A DNA stretch of 64,000 nucleotides from Amycolatopsis sp. NBRC 101858 (GTDB lineage Bacteria; Actinomycetota; Actinomycetes; Mycobacteriales; Pseudonocardiaceae), in NCBI RefSeq assembly GCF_030269325.1, contig NZ_BSTD01000001.1:1194681-1258680 (forward strand). The letters run 5' to 3'. Position 1 is the first letter of the stretch, and every line of letters begins with the position of its first letter. Below are positions 26,205-34,723 of this stretch, piece by piece. The position numbers and the translations under genes were made by a program. The notes beneath the pieces are model-generated. The model made no database searches, was not told the origin of the DNA, and saw only the letters and a program-made list of their open reading frames with translations.

Positions 26205-27386
26205 ATGCGGCGTGTGCTGGGTCTCATCGGTGCGGTGTCCCTGCTGGTCGCGGGCTGTTCGGGGGCATCGAGCGCGCCCGTCCAGAGCGTCCCGCCCGCG
26301 TCCACGCCGGCGGCGTCGACCGGGAAGTTCAAGGTCGAGACGATCACCGCCGGGCTACAGCACGGCTGGGACATCGGCTTCCTGCCCGACGGCGGCATGC
26401 TCGTGCCGCAGCGGCCCGGCAAGCTCGCGCTGGTCCGCGGCGGGCAGGCCACCGACGTCAAAGCCGACTTCTCCGACGTCCTCGTGCAGGGCGAAGGCGG
26501 GCTGCTCGGCCTGGTGATCAGCCCCGACTTCACGACCAGCCGCGAGTTCATCACCTGCCAGGACCACCAGGAGGGCGGCAAGGCCGTCGACATCCGGCTG
26601 GTCACGTGGAAGCTGGCCGAAGACGGCGCGAGCGCGTCGAAGGTCAAGGACCTGCTGACCGGGCTGCCGGTGAACCCGAGCGGCCGGCACTCCGGCTGCC
26701 GGCCGACGTTCGCGCCGGACGGCGCGCTGCTGGTCGGCACCGGCGACACCGCGCGTTCGACGATCGCGCAGGACCGCCACTCCCTGGGCGGCAAGGTGCT
26801 GCGGCTGGACGCGAAGACCGGGAACCCGTTGCCGGACAACCCGTTCATCACGTCGGCCAACCCGAAGGAACGGCTGATCTACACGTTCGGCCACCGCAAC
26901 GTCCAGGGCGTCGCGATCCGGCCGGGCAGCGGCCAGGTGATCACGGCCGAGCACGGGCCGACCTTCGACGACGAGGTCAACCTGCTGAAGCCGGGTGCGA
27001 ACTACGGCTGGGACCCGTCGAAGGGCGGCACGGACTCGAGCTACGACGAGAGCGTGCCGATGACCGACCTCAAGCGGTTCCCGGACGCGGTGAGTCCACT
27101 GTGGACATCCGGCAAGATCACCGAGGCGATCAGCGGCGACGCGTTCCTGACGGGCGCGCAGTGGGGCCCGAACGACGGCGCGCTGGTCGTGGTGGCGCTG
27201 AAGGGCCAGAAGCTGCTGCTGTACCACTTGGACCCGGCGGGCAAGGTCCTCGACGTCACGCTCCCCCCGGAGTTCGACGACAAGTTCGGCCGCCTGCGCG
27301 CGGTGCGCAGCGGTCCGGACGGCGCCCTGTACGTGACGACTTCGGACGGAACGGACGACAAGCTGCTGAAGGTCACGCCCGCCTGA
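26205..27386 (+). CDS. PQQ-dependent sugar dehydrogenase-like lipoprotein
   Basis: 393-residue exported lipoprotein of the glucose/sorbosone dehydrogenase (six-bladed beta-propeller) family. The signal MRRVLGLIGAVSLLVAGC ends in a lipobox Cys at residue 18, followed by a Ser/Pro/Ala linker. GWDIGFLPDGGMLVPQRPGK, RHSGCRPTFAPDGALLVGTG, IYTFGHRNVQGVAIRPG and AEHGPTFDDEVNLL are the family blade motifs, including the catalytic-type His and PQQ-contacting Arg. Whether it binds PQQ is unproven. The ATG lies 7 nt after a CAGGAT box. Confidence 0.85.
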   Translation: MRRVLGLIGAVSLLVAGCSGASSAPVQSVPPASTPAASTGKFKVETITAGLQHGWDIGFLPDGGMLVPQRPGKLALVRGGQATDVKADFSDVLVQGEGGLLGLVISPDFTTSREFITCQDHQEGGKAVDIRLVTWKLAEDGASASKVKDLLTGLPVNPSGRHSGCRPTFAPDGALLVGTGDTARSTIAQDRHSLGGKVLRLDAKTGNPLPDNPFITSANPKERLIYTFGHRNVQGVAIRPGSGQVITAEHGPTFDDEVNLLKPGANYGWDPSKGGTDSSYDESVPMTDLKRFPDAVSPLWTSGKITEAISGDAFLTGAQWGPNDGALVVVALKGQKLLLYHLDPAGKVLDVTLPPEFDDKFGRLRAVRSGPDGALYVTTSDGTDDKLLKVTPA

Positions 27387-27398
27387 TCATGAGAAAAG

Positions 27399-27418
27399 CA
27401 CGGCACTCGAGTGCCGTG
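27399..27418. terminator. Perfect 20-bp palindromic hairpin
   Basis: CACGGCAC and GTGCCGTG flank a TCGA core, giving an 8-bp stem between the convergent PQQ lipoprotein and SDR genes. The remaining part of the 209-bp gap (27419-27595) shows no gene. Confidence 0.6.
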
Positions 27419-27595
27419 GACACTTCCGCCGGGGTGGCGGATCGCGGAACATGGTTCGCACCAGGAGTTTTCGCCCGCCCCCGACGAGTGTTGGACGCGG
27501 TCCGAAGAAAGCGTTCCCGCGGCAGCACCGCGCCGGTCCCCGAGCGCCATCGCCGACCTGGCGTTCGGGGACCGGCATCCAACCCCACAAGCCGG

Positions 27596-28327
27596 TTATT
27601 TGCCCAGGTGAGCCCCGCCGTTGACGTGCACCACCTGTCCGGTGACGTGCCCGGCGGCGGGGCTCGCCAAGAACGTCACGACGGCGGCGACGTCTTCCGG
27701 CGTGCCCGGCCGCTTGTTCATCGTGTTGCCGATCAGCCATTCGCGACGGCGGTCCGAAAGCTTGCTGTGGAAGAACTCCGTCTCCCCGATCAGCCCCGGC
27801 GCGACGACGTTCGCCGTGATCCCGCGCGCCCCGAACTCCTGGGCCACGCTGATGTTCCACGCCTCGACGGCGGCCTTCGCGGCCCCGTACGAACCGGCGC
27901 CGGTGCGGGCGGCGATCGAGCCGATCGTGACGATCCGCGCGTCGTCGGCGAGGCGCTCGCCCAGCGCGTGCGTCACCAGCGCCGCACTGACCACATTGGA
28001 CCGGAGGTTGCGCTCGAACGCGGCCGCGAAACCGGCCAGTCCTGCGCCATCGCCATCGCCGTCGACGAAGTCGGTGTTGCCCCCGGCGTTGTTGACGAGC
28101 ACGTCGACGCGGCCGGGTAACTCCTCCAGTGCGGCTTCGACCGCCGCGGCATCGGCGGCGTCGAACACGACGGGCCGGGCGCCCAGGAGCGTCGCGGCCT
28201 CGGTGAGCACCTGCTCGCGGCGCCCGGTGATCGTGACCCGGTCGCCCGCTTCGGCGAAGGCCGCCGCGACGGCGTACCCGATGCCCGTGCCGCCGCCCGT
28301 CACCACTACTTCCCTGCTGTTCCCCAT
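27596..28327 (-). CDS. SDR-family NAD(P)-dependent oxidoreductase
   Basis: 243-residue classical short-chain dehydrogenase/reductase. The cofactor motif is VTGGGTGIGYAVA, NNAGG follows strand 4, and the catalytic Ser, Tyr and Lys are in IGSIAARTGAGSYGAAKAAVE. The C-terminal GHVTGQVVHVNGGAHLGK is typical of FabG-like members. Substrate unknown. The ATG at 28327 lies 7 nt after a TAGGCT box and is divergent from the isochorismatase gene across only 30 bp. Confidence 0.9.
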   Translation of the reverse strand: MGNSREVVVTGGGTGIGYAVAAAFAEAGDRVTITGRREQVLTEAATLLGARPVVFDAADAAAVEAALEELPGRVDVLVNNAGGNTDFVDGDGDGAGLAGFAAAFERNLRSNVVSAALVTHALGERLADDARIVTIGSIAARTGAGSYGAAKAAVEAWNISVAQEFGARGITANVVAPGLIGETEFFHSKLSDRRREWLIGNTMNKRPGTPEDVAAVVTFLASPAAGHVTGQVVHVNGGAHLGK

Positions 28328-28334
28328 GCGCCCG

Positions 28335-28351
28335 AGCCTAGTGCCTAGGAT
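28335..28351. promoter_or_regulatory. Back-to-back -10 boxes of a 30-bp divergent promoter
   Basis: AGCCTA at 28335-28340 is TAGGCT on the minus strand and ends 7 nt before the SDR ATG. TAGGAT at 28346-28351 ends 6 nt before the isochorismatase ATG at 28358. Both transcripts would be leaderless, and each -35 region must lie inside the other gene. Confidence 0.65.
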
Positions 28352-28357
28352 CGGGGC

Positions 28358-28852
28358 ATGACCAAGATCGACCCGGCCACGTCCGCGCTCGTGCTCGTCG
28401 ACCTCCAGGAACGGATCGTGGCCCTGCCGACCACGCCGTATCGCGGCGAAGAAGTCGTCGCGAACGCGCTGCGGCTGCGGACGGCGTTCCGCGAGGCCGG
28501 CGCGCCCGTGGTGATCGTCCGGGTGTCCCGGCCGGACAACCCGCCGGGCAACGAGCTCGTCTTCGACGCGCAGGACGACAAGATCGTCACCAAGTACGTG
28601 ATCGGCGGTTTCGCGAACACCGACCTCGACGAGTTCCTGCGCGGCAAGGGCGTGCGCACCGTCTACTTCGGCGGCATCGCGACGGAGTTCGGCGTCGAGT
28701 CGACCCTGCGCGCGGCGGCCGACCACGGCTACGACACGGTCGCGGTGTCGGACGCGATGACCGCGCTGTCCGACATCTCGCACGAGAACGCGATCACGAA
28801 GATCTTCCCGCGGCTCGGCACGGTCGTCACGACGGACGAGGTCCTGGCGTGA
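28358..28852 (+). CDS. Isochorismatase-like hydrolase lacking the catalytic Cys
   Basis: 164-residue cysteine-hydrolase-fold protein. D15 in LVLVDLQERI and the Lys near residue 79 are present, but the usual Cys of the TxxC motif is Gly (G112 in GIATEFGVES). Members without this Cys, such as true isochorismatases, use the Asp instead, so the fold is intact but the chemistry may differ from nicotinamidase-like amidases. Substrate unknown. It overlaps the Nudix gene by 4 nt (GTGA). Confidence 0.85.
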   Translation: MTKIDPATSALVLVDLQERIVALPTTPYRGEEVVANALRLRTAFREAGAPVVIVRVSRPDNPPGNELVFDAQDDKIVTKYVIGGFANTDLDEFLRGKGVRTVYFGGIATEFGVESTLRAAADHGYDTVAVSDAMTALSDISHENAITKIFPRLGTVVTTDEVLA

Positions 28853-29241
28853 TCGACAAGATCGCCTGGCTGCACCTGGTCGACGGCCGCATCTTGAGCA
28901 CGCGCTCGCGTGGCAAGGAGGTGTACTACCTGCCGGGCGGCAAGCGCGACCCGGGCGAGACGGACGCCGAGACGCTGGTCCGCGAGATCCGCGAAGAGCT
29001 GACGGTGGCGATCACCGAGCCGACCATCGCACCGGCGGGAGTCTTCGAAGCCCAGGCGGACGGCAAGGCGTCGGGCGTGCTGGTGCGGATGACGTGCTTC
29101 ACGGCGGAGTACACGGGGACGTTGGCGGCGAGCAGCGAGATCGAGGAGATCGCGTGGCTCGGCTACGCGGACCGGGAGAGGGTTTCGGCGGTGGACAAGA
29201 TCATCTTCGACCACCTGCGCGAGGCCGGGCAGCTCAAGTAG
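28849..29241 (+). CDS. Nudix hydrolase
   Basis: 130 residues with a complete Nudix box from G31 (GKRDPGETDAETLVREIREE), the metal-binding REIREE at 45-50. It would cleave a nucleoside-diphosphate-linked substrate. The final residues are typical of small actinobacterial Nudix proteins. Co-translated with the isochorismatase-like gene. Its 3' end overlaps the end of the frameshifted gene on the other strand. Confidence 0.88.
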   Translation: MIDKIAWLHLVDGRILSTRSRGKEVYYLPGGKRDPGETDAETLVREIREELTVAITEPTIAPAGVFEAQADGKASGVLVRMTCFTAEYTGTLAASSEIEEIAWLGYADRERVSAVDKIIFDHLREAGQLK

Positions 29242-29481
29242 TCAGGAACCCGGCCAGGTCCGCGCAGAGGCGCCGCAGCTCTTCGCCCGGCGTCACCCAG
29301 GTCCGGACGGTGCAGGACCAGGGACGCGGCCCGCCCCCGGCGGGTTCGAGGCCGTGCAACGTCCACGCCTGGCCGGCCCGGCGCCTTCGGCCCGCGCCGC
29401 GAAACACACGAGGTCGCCCTCCGACGCATCGAGGTCGGTGAGGGTCAGCGTGCCGCCGGGTCCCACGGCGGAAAAGCTCAT
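29234..29481 (-). pseudogene. Frameshifted small gene downstream of TetR regulator
   Basis: An ATG at 29481 overlaps the TetR stop (ATGA) and begins MSFSAVGPGGTLTLTDLDAS, EGDLVCFAARAEG. That frame then degenerates into Ala/Gly/Arg. A good coding frame resumes one base out of register as QAWTLHGLEPAGGGPRPWSC and TVRTWVTPGEELRRLCADLA, ending at the TGA at 29234-29236. Together they would make about 80 residues. The shift must fall roughly between 29362 and 29410, inside a GC run, so it is either a recent mutation or a sequencing error. The family is not recognised. Confidence 0.6.
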
Positions 29482-30149
29482 CGCAGCCGCAGCTTCGGCT
29501 TGTCCTCCAGGTGCGACAGCCCGTTCCAAGCCAGGTTCACCAGGTGCGCCGCGACCTCGTCGCGCTTCGGTTTGCGGGCGTCCAGCCACCACTGGCCCGT
29601 CAGCGCGACCATTCCCACCAAAGCCTGCGCGTACAGCGCCGCCAGTTTTTCGTCGTAGCCGCGGGCCGCGAACTGCTGCGCCAAGATGTGTTCCACCTGG
29701 CTCGCGATGTCGTTCAGCACCGTCGAGAACGTCCCCGTCGAGCTCGCCACCGGGGAATCGCGGACCAGGATGCGGAAACCGTCGTGGGAATCCTCGACGT
29801 ACGACAGCAACGCCGTCGCCGCCTGTTCCAGCATCACGCGGGGGTGGCCGCCGTGCAGCGTGGACACCATGCGCTCCAGCAGCAGCTGGGTTTCGCGGTC
29901 CACGACCACCGCGTAGATGCCCTCTTTGCCGCCGAAGTGTTCGTACACCACGGGTTTCGACACGTTGGCGCGGTGCGCGATCTCTTCGATCGACGTGCCG
30001 TCGAAACCCTTTTCGGCGAACAACGCCCGCGCCACGTTCAGCAATTGCTGGCGCCGCTCGCTGCCGGTCATCCGGACCCGCGTCACCGGGGCGGCCGGAC
30101 GTGCCCCGGTGACCTGCTGCTCACGCTTCGAACGTCGTCTCCCCGCCAC
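29478..30149 (-). CDS. TetR-family regulator (positional equivalent of Rv1019)
   Basis: 223 residues. A basic N-terminal tail precedes the helix-turn-helix (SIEEIAHRANVSKPVVYEHF) and a FasR/Rv1019-like C-terminal domain (SYVEDSHDGFRILVRDSPVA, WWLDARKPKRDEVAAHLVNL). The GTG at 30149 lies 7 nt after a TAGGGT box; an internal ATG at 30071 is an alternative. It sits 18 bp downstream of a fatty-acid desaturase, whose promoter contains a dyad, so control of lipid desaturation is likely. Between glmU and mfd, as Rv1019 is in M. tuberculosis. Confidence 0.85.
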   Translation of the reverse strand: MAGRRRSKREQQVTGARPAAPVTRVRMTGSERRQQLLNVARALFAEKGFDGTSIEEIAHRANVSKPVVYEHFGGKEGIYAVVVDRETQLLLERMVSTLHGGHPRVMLEQAATALLSYVEDSHDGFRILVRDSPVASSTGTFSTVLNDIASQVEHILAQQFAARGYDEKLAALYAQALVGMVALTGQWWLDARKPKRDEVAAHLVNLAWNGLSHLEDKPKLRLR

Positions 30150-30167
30150 TCGCCGAACCCTACGCGA

Positions 30168-31133
30168 CTAGCCCTTTTCCGTCGCGATTCGGGCCAATCG
30201 CTGCGGGGTGGGCCAGCGGACGTCGTGCACCCAGCCGAACTTTTCGAAGATCCAGATCAGCCGCGCGGAGATGTCGATCTGGCCGCGCTTGACGCCGTGG
30301 CGGGCGGACGTCGGGTCGGCGTGGTGCAGGTTGTGCCACGACTCGCCGAAGCTGAAGATCGCCAGCGGCCAGAAGTTCGCCGACTTGTCGCGCGCGGCGA
30401 ACGGGCGCTCGCCGATCATGTGGCAGATCGAGTTGACCGACCACGTCACGTGGTGCAGCACGCAGATGCGCACCAGCCCGGCCCAGAAGAACGCGGTGAC
30501 CGCGCCCCACAGCGACCACGAGATCAGCCCGCCCAGCAGCGCCGGCAGCAGCAGGCTGACCAGCGACCACAGCCAGAACAGGTCGTCGACCTTCTTGATC
30601 GCCGGGTCCTTGACGAGGTCGGGGGCGAAGCGCTCGGCGTTGGTCTGGTCGCGCTCGAACAGCCAGCCCATGTGCGCGTGCCAGAAGCCCTTGGCGATGG
30701 CCCACGGCGAGGTGCCGAACGCCCACGGGGAGTGGGGGTCGCCGTCGCGGTCGGAGAACGCGTGGTGGCGACGGTGGTCGGCGACCCAGGTGATGACCGG
30801 GCCCTGCAGCGCGATGCTGCCGGCGATGGCCATGACCACGCGCAGCCACTGCTTGGCCTTGAACGAGCCGTGCGTGAAGTACCGGTGGTAGGACACCGTG
30901 ATGCCGAGCCCGCTGATCGCGTAGAACACCACGAAGATGCCGACGTCGACCCAGCTCAGTCCCCAGCCCCAGGCGAACGGCACCGCGACCAGCAGTGCCA
31001 CCAGCGGCGCGATCACACCGAAGTAGACCGACAGCTGCACGCCGATGCCGCGCGTGCCTTCGATGACAGGTTTGGGCCCCTTGGGGGCCGAAGGCTCCCC
31101 GGCGGGCTGAGAACGGTCGAGCGTGGCCGTCAT
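30168..31133 (-). CDS. Acyl-CoA delta-9 fatty-acid desaturase
   Basis: 321-residue membrane di-iron desaturase with all three His boxes: HRYFTH (83-88), HRRHH (120-124) and HNLHH (267-271). About four transmembrane helices form the usual hairpins. It introduces a cis double bond into saturated acyl-CoA and needs a ferredoxin/oxidoreductase partner not encoded here. The ATG at 31133 (MTATLDRSQP) matches the family; an upstream in-frame start at 31172 is less likely. Upstream of the TetR gene in the same direction. Confidence 0.92.
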   Translation of the reverse strand: MTATLDRSQPAGEPSAPKGPKPVIEGTRGIGVQLSVYFGVIAPLVALLVAVPFAWGWGLSWVDVGIFVVFYAISGLGITVSYHRYFTHGSFKAKQWLRVVMAIAGSIALQGPVITWVADHRRHHAFSDRDGDPHSPWAFGTSPWAIAKGFWHAHMGWLFERDQTNAERFAPDLVKDPAIKKVDDLFWLWSLVSLLLPALLGGLISWSLWGAVTAFFWAGLVRICVLHHVTWSVNSICHMIGERPFAARDKSANFWPLAIFSFGESWHNLHHADPTSARHGVKRGQIDISARLIWIFEKFGWVHDVRWPTPQRLARIATEKG

Positions 31134-31192
31134 ACGCTTCACTTCTTTCCTGCACGGGTGCCCTTTTACCAAGGGTGACCTAACCTACGATG

Positions 31193-31205
31193 CCGTAAGT
31201 TACGG
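31193..31205. promoter_or_regulatory. Dyad operator upstream of the desaturase
   Basis: CCGTAA-G-TTACGG is a perfect 6-1-6 inverted repeat about 60 bp before the desaturase start. Its symmetry and AT-rich centre fit a TetR-type operator, and a tetR gene lies immediately downstream of the desaturase. Confidence 0.55.
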
Positions 31206-31340
31206 TACAGGAGGTTCCGGCGACTGGGGAGTGCCTGAACCTCACACCGGTCCTTCGGAACCGAGGTACCCGGCGGACGGGGCGATAACGCGGCCCGCGC
31301 GCGGACGACACCCGATCGTCGCTATCCTGACCAGGATCGA

Positions 31341-31411
31341 TCCGCCGTAGTGTAATCGGCAGCACTTCAGATTTTGGTTCTGACAGTTCAGGTTCGAATC
31401 CTGGCGGCGGA
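31341..31411 (+). tRNA. tRNA-Gln (anticodon TTG)
   Basis: A 71-nt cloverleaf. The acceptor stem is TCCGCCG/CGGCGGA. The anticodon stem TCAGA/TCTGA encloses the loop TTTTGGT, with anticodon TTG reading CAA. The T-arm is CAGG-TTCGAAT-CCTG. The 3' CCA is not encoded. In M. tuberculosis a tRNA-Gln gene also lies beside glmU. Confidence 0.95.
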
Positions 31412-31447
31412 GCAGCTCAGAGGACCCGAACCCACGACACCGGGAGG

Positions 31448-33202
31448 TTGGCGCTGACCGACGAGGCGACCGACCCGGTGGCGGCCAGGCGTCCTGCCCT
31501 GGCCGAAATGTCCGATGCCTGGCTCGTCGGGCGAGCGCGGGAGCTGATCGCCGCGGTCCAGCGGCAGGAGTACACCCAGCAGCTCCAGATCGTCGAGCTG
31601 ATGGACGAGCTCCTCGACGAGACCCAGCGGCGCGGCGAACCGACGATGATCGCGCAGCTGCTGCGCGCGTCCGCGATCGCCCGGCTGATCACCAAGGGGC
31701 TGGCCGCGGAGGCCGAACCGCGGCTCGACGAGATGCTCGCGCACACCCGGCGGCACGGCCTCGCCCTGCTGCGGGCCGACGCGCACGCGCTGCGCGGCCG
31801 CCGGCTGGTGATCGCCGCGCAGGAGGACCCCGCGCTCACCGAGATCGCCCGCGCGCTGGCCATCCTCGACGACTCCGCGATCCCGAACCGCCAGGTCGGC
31901 ATCCGCGCCTGGAACCGGATGCTGTGGTCGGCGCTGAACGACTGCTGGATCGTGCTGAACCAGCTCGGCGTGTACGAAGCCGCCGAAGAGGTCATCGGCC
32001 GCGCCGCCTCCGCGATCCGCGAGAGCGCGAGCCCGCACGAGATCACGCTGCAGCTGATGAACCGGGTCAAGATGCTGCTCGGCTGGGGCCTGCGGCTCGA
32101 GCGCATCGACGAGTACGACGAGAGCGCCGAGAAGTTCCGCACCGCCGCGTCCATGGCCGTGGCCGCCGAAGGCCCGTTCACCGAGTCGCTGTTCCCGCGG
32201 CGGGCGAACGTCCCGGCCGTCGACCAGGTCGGCGTGCTCGCCTCGGCGCAGGCACTGCACAGCCCGAGCGCCGACCAGATCGACCGGCTCCGGGCGCTGC
32301 ACGAAGGCACCGGCTACCCGGGCGAACGCGAGATCGTCGCCATCGCGCTGGCCCGCTGCCTCGACCAGGCCGGCCGCCGCGAAGAGGCCCTCGACGTGCT
32401 GCGGCAGGCCCGCGAGTCGCTGACCGACGACACCTCCCAGCCGTCGATGCGGCTGAACATCGTCCGCGAGCTGGCCCGGCTCGACACCACGCCGGACTAC
32501 GCGTCCGGTGCGAGCGAGTCGCTGATCGACTACGCCCGGCGTCTCGAGAACGAGATGTGGAGCCTGCGCGAGTCGCAGATCGCCACGCTGAACGCCCGCC
32601 GCGAGCACGAACGGCTCTCCGCCGAGCACGGCGCGATCACCCAGCAGGCCCTCCAGGACCCGCTCACCGGCCTGCCGAACCGGCGCGCGCTGGACGAGAA
32701 GCTGCGCCAGCTCGCGTCGTCGGCCGACGCGCAGCCGCTGGCCGTCGCGCTGGTCGACCTCGACGGCTTCAAGGGCGTCAACGACAAGCAGTCCCACGCC
32801 GAGGGCGACAACGTGCTGCGTGTCGTCGCGAGCACCCTGCGTGACGCGCTGCGCGGCGACGACCTCGTGGCGCGCTACGGCGGCGACGAGTTCATCGTCC
32901 TGCTCCCGGGCACGCCGGCGTCCGCGGCGAAGATGGCGCTCGGCCGCGCGGTGAAGTCCGTCTCGGGCCTGCCGCACCACCTCTCGCACGGCGTCACGCT
33001 GTCCATCGGGCTCGTCTCGCTGCGTCCGCAGGAGCGTGGCGAGCAGGTCCTCGCACGCGCGGACGCGGCCATGTACCAGGCAAAACGCGGAGGCGGCAAC
33101 CAGGTCGCGTCGGCCAACTCGATGGCCGCCGACCCGGCCGCCGCGTGGTCGGGCGAGGGCCTTCCCACCGACCCGACGTGGGAGCCCGAAGAGCCCAGTT
33201 AG
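31448..33202 (+). CDS. TPR-containing diguanylate cyclase (GGDEF)
   Basis: 584-residue cytosolic protein. About 370 residues of helical TPR-like repeats precede a coiled-coil linker and a GGDEF domain. The domain start is DPLTGLPNRRALDEKL and the active site ARYGGDEFIVLL is intact, so c-di-GMP synthesis is expected. No EAL domain and no clear RxxD inhibitory site are seen. The start is uncertain: TTG at 31448 abuts GGGAGG, a CTG at 31454 has better spacing, and the next ATG is at 31508 (MSDAWLVG). Located between tRNA-Gln and glmU. Confidence 0.87.
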   Translation: MALTDEATDPVAARRPALAEMSDAWLVGRARELIAAVQRQEYTQQLQIVELMDELLDETQRRGEPTMIAQLLRASAIARLITKGLAAEAEPRLDEMLAHTRRHGLALLRADAHALRGRRLVIAAQEDPALTEIARALAILDDSAIPNRQVGIRAWNRMLWSALNDCWIVLNQLGVYEAAEEVIGRAASAIRESASPHEITLQLMNRVKMLLGWGLRLERIDEYDESAEKFRTAASMAVAAEGPFTESLFPRRANVPAVDQVGVLASAQALHSPSADQIDRLRALHEGTGYPGEREIVAIALARCLDQAGRREEALDVLRQARESLTDDTSQPSMRLNIVRELARLDTTPDYASGASESLIDYARRLENEMWSLRESQIATLNARREHERLSAEHGAITQQALQDPLTGLPNRRALDEKLRQLASSADAQPLAVALVDLDGFKGVNDKQSHAEGDNVLRVVASTLRDALRGDDLVARYGGDEFIVLLPGTPASAAKMALGRAVKSVSGLPHHLSHGVTLSIGLVSLRPQERGEQVLARADAAMYQAKRGGGNQVASANSMAADPAAAWSGEGLPTDPTWEPEEPS

Positions 33203-33250
33203 GATCGTGTCCCGACAGAAGCCATTCATTGGTAACCGTTGGGAGCGCCG

Positions 33251-34723
33251 TTGACCGGCCCGCTGAGCACGTTGATCCTCGCCGCGGGTGAGGGCACCCG
33301 CATGCGATCCGCGACCCCGAAGGTGTTGCACCCGATCGCCGGGCGCCCGCTCGTCGAGCACGCCGTCCGGGCCGCCGCCGGCCTGGACCCCGAGCACCTC
33401 GTCGTGGTCACCGGACACGGCCGCGAGGCCGTCGGTGCCCGGCTCACCGAAGTCGCCGCGGCCCTCGGGCGCGAGGTCGGCACCGCGGTGCAGGCCGAGC
33501 AGAAGGGCACCGGGCACGCCGTGGGCTGCGCGCTCGCGACGCTGCCCGCGGACCTCACCGGCACCGTGATCGTCAGCTACGGCGACGTCCCCCTGCTGGA
33601 CACGGCGACGCTGCGCGCGCTGCTCGACGAGCACACCGAGGCGAAGAACGCCGTCACCGTGCTCACCGCGGTGGTCGACGACCCGACCGGCTACGGCCGC
33701 ATCACGCGCGACGACGCCGGCAAGGTCGTCGGGATCGTCGAGCACAAGGACGCGACCCCGGAGCAGGCGGAGATCACCGAGATCAACTCGGGCGTGTACG
33801 CCTTCGACGCCGCCGTGCTGCGCGACGGCCTCTCGCGCCTGTCCACCGACAACGCGCAGGGCGAGCTTTACCTCACCGACGTCCTGGGCATCGCGAACGG
33901 CGACGGCCTGCACGTCGGCGCGCTCGTCGTCGACGACCCGTGGCTGACCGAGGGCGTCAACGACCGCGTCCAGCTGTCGGTGCTCGGCGCCGAGCTCAAC
34001 CGCCGGATCGTGCGGCGCTGGCAGCGCGAAGGCGTCACGGTCGTCGACCCCGCGTCGACCTGGATCGACGCCGGCGTGACGCTGGCGCGCGACGTCGTCA
34101 TCGAGCCCGGCGTCCAGCTCAAGGGCAGCACGTCGGTCGGCGAGGGCAGCACGGTCGGCCCGGACAGCACGCTGACGAACGTCAAGGTCGGGGCGGGTGC
34201 CTCGGTGGTGCGGGTGCACGGCTCCGACTCCGAGCTGGGCGACCGCGTCACCGTCGGCCCCTTCACCTACCTGCGGCCCGGCACGAAGCTGGGCGAGAAG
34301 GGCAAGCTCGGCGCGTTCGTCGAGACGAAGGCCGCCGACATCGGCGCCGGCACGAAGGTGCCGCACCTGACCTACGTCGGCGACGCCACGATCGGCGAGA
34401 ACAGCAACATCGGCTGCTCGAGCGTGTTCGTGAACTACGACGGCGTCAACAAGCACAAGACCGTTATCGGGTCGCATGTCCGGTTGGGTGCCGACAACAC
34501 CTTCGTCGCCCCGGTGCGGATCGGTGACGGCGCTTACAGTGGTGCAGGTGCCGTGATCCGCGAGGATGTCCCGCCGGGCACACTCGCGGTGTCGGCGCCG
34601 CCGCAGCGCAACATCGAAGGCTGGGCGATCCGGCGCCGGCCGGGTACGCCCGCGGCGGAGGCGGCCCAGGCCGCCCTCGACGCCGAGTCAGCAGCAGGAA
34701 CCGACGGGGAGTCGCCAGCATGA
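33251..34723 (+). CDS. glmU: Bifunctional UDP-GlcNAc pyrophosphorylase/GlcN-1-P acetyltransferase
   Basis: 490 residues. The N-terminal uridylyltransferase domain has [13 protein letters not shown] and [10 protein letters not shown]. The C-terminal left-handed beta-helix acetyltransferase domain has hexapeptide repeats and [19 protein letters not shown]. It makes UDP-GlcNAc for peptidoglycan. The TTG at 33251 ([13 protein letters not shown]) is preferred to a TTG 12 nt upstream because GGGAGC is then well spaced. The prs start overlaps its stop by 4 nt. Confidence 0.96.
   Translation: MTGPLSTLILAAGEGTRMRSATPKVLHPIAGRPLVEHAVRAAAGLDPEHLVVVTGHGREAVGARLTEVAAALGREVGTAVQAEQKGTGHAVGCALATLPADLTGTVIVSYGDVPLLDTATLRALLDEHTEAKNAVTVLTAVVDDPTGYGRITRDDAGKVVGIVEHKDATPEQAEITEINSGVYAFDAAVLRDGLSRLSTDNAQGELYLTDVLGIANGDGLHVGALVVDDPWLTEGVNDRVQLSVLGAELNRRIVRRWQREGVTVVDPASTWIDAGVTLARDVVIEPGVQLKGSTSVGEGSTVGPDSTLTNVKVGAGASVVRVHGSDSELGDRVTVGPFTYLRPGTKLGEKGKLGAFVETKAADIGAGTKVPHLTYVGDATIGENSNIGCSSVFVNYDGVNKHKTVIGSHVRLGADNTFVAPVRIGDGAYSGAGAVIREDVPPGTLAVSAPPQRNIEGWAIRRRPGTPAAEAAQAALDAESAAGTDGESPA

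Noticed and set aside
31341-31411. tRNA-Gln as an integration site for a mobile element
   Set aside because: No integrase gene and no direct repeat of the tRNA 3' end were seen in the window.
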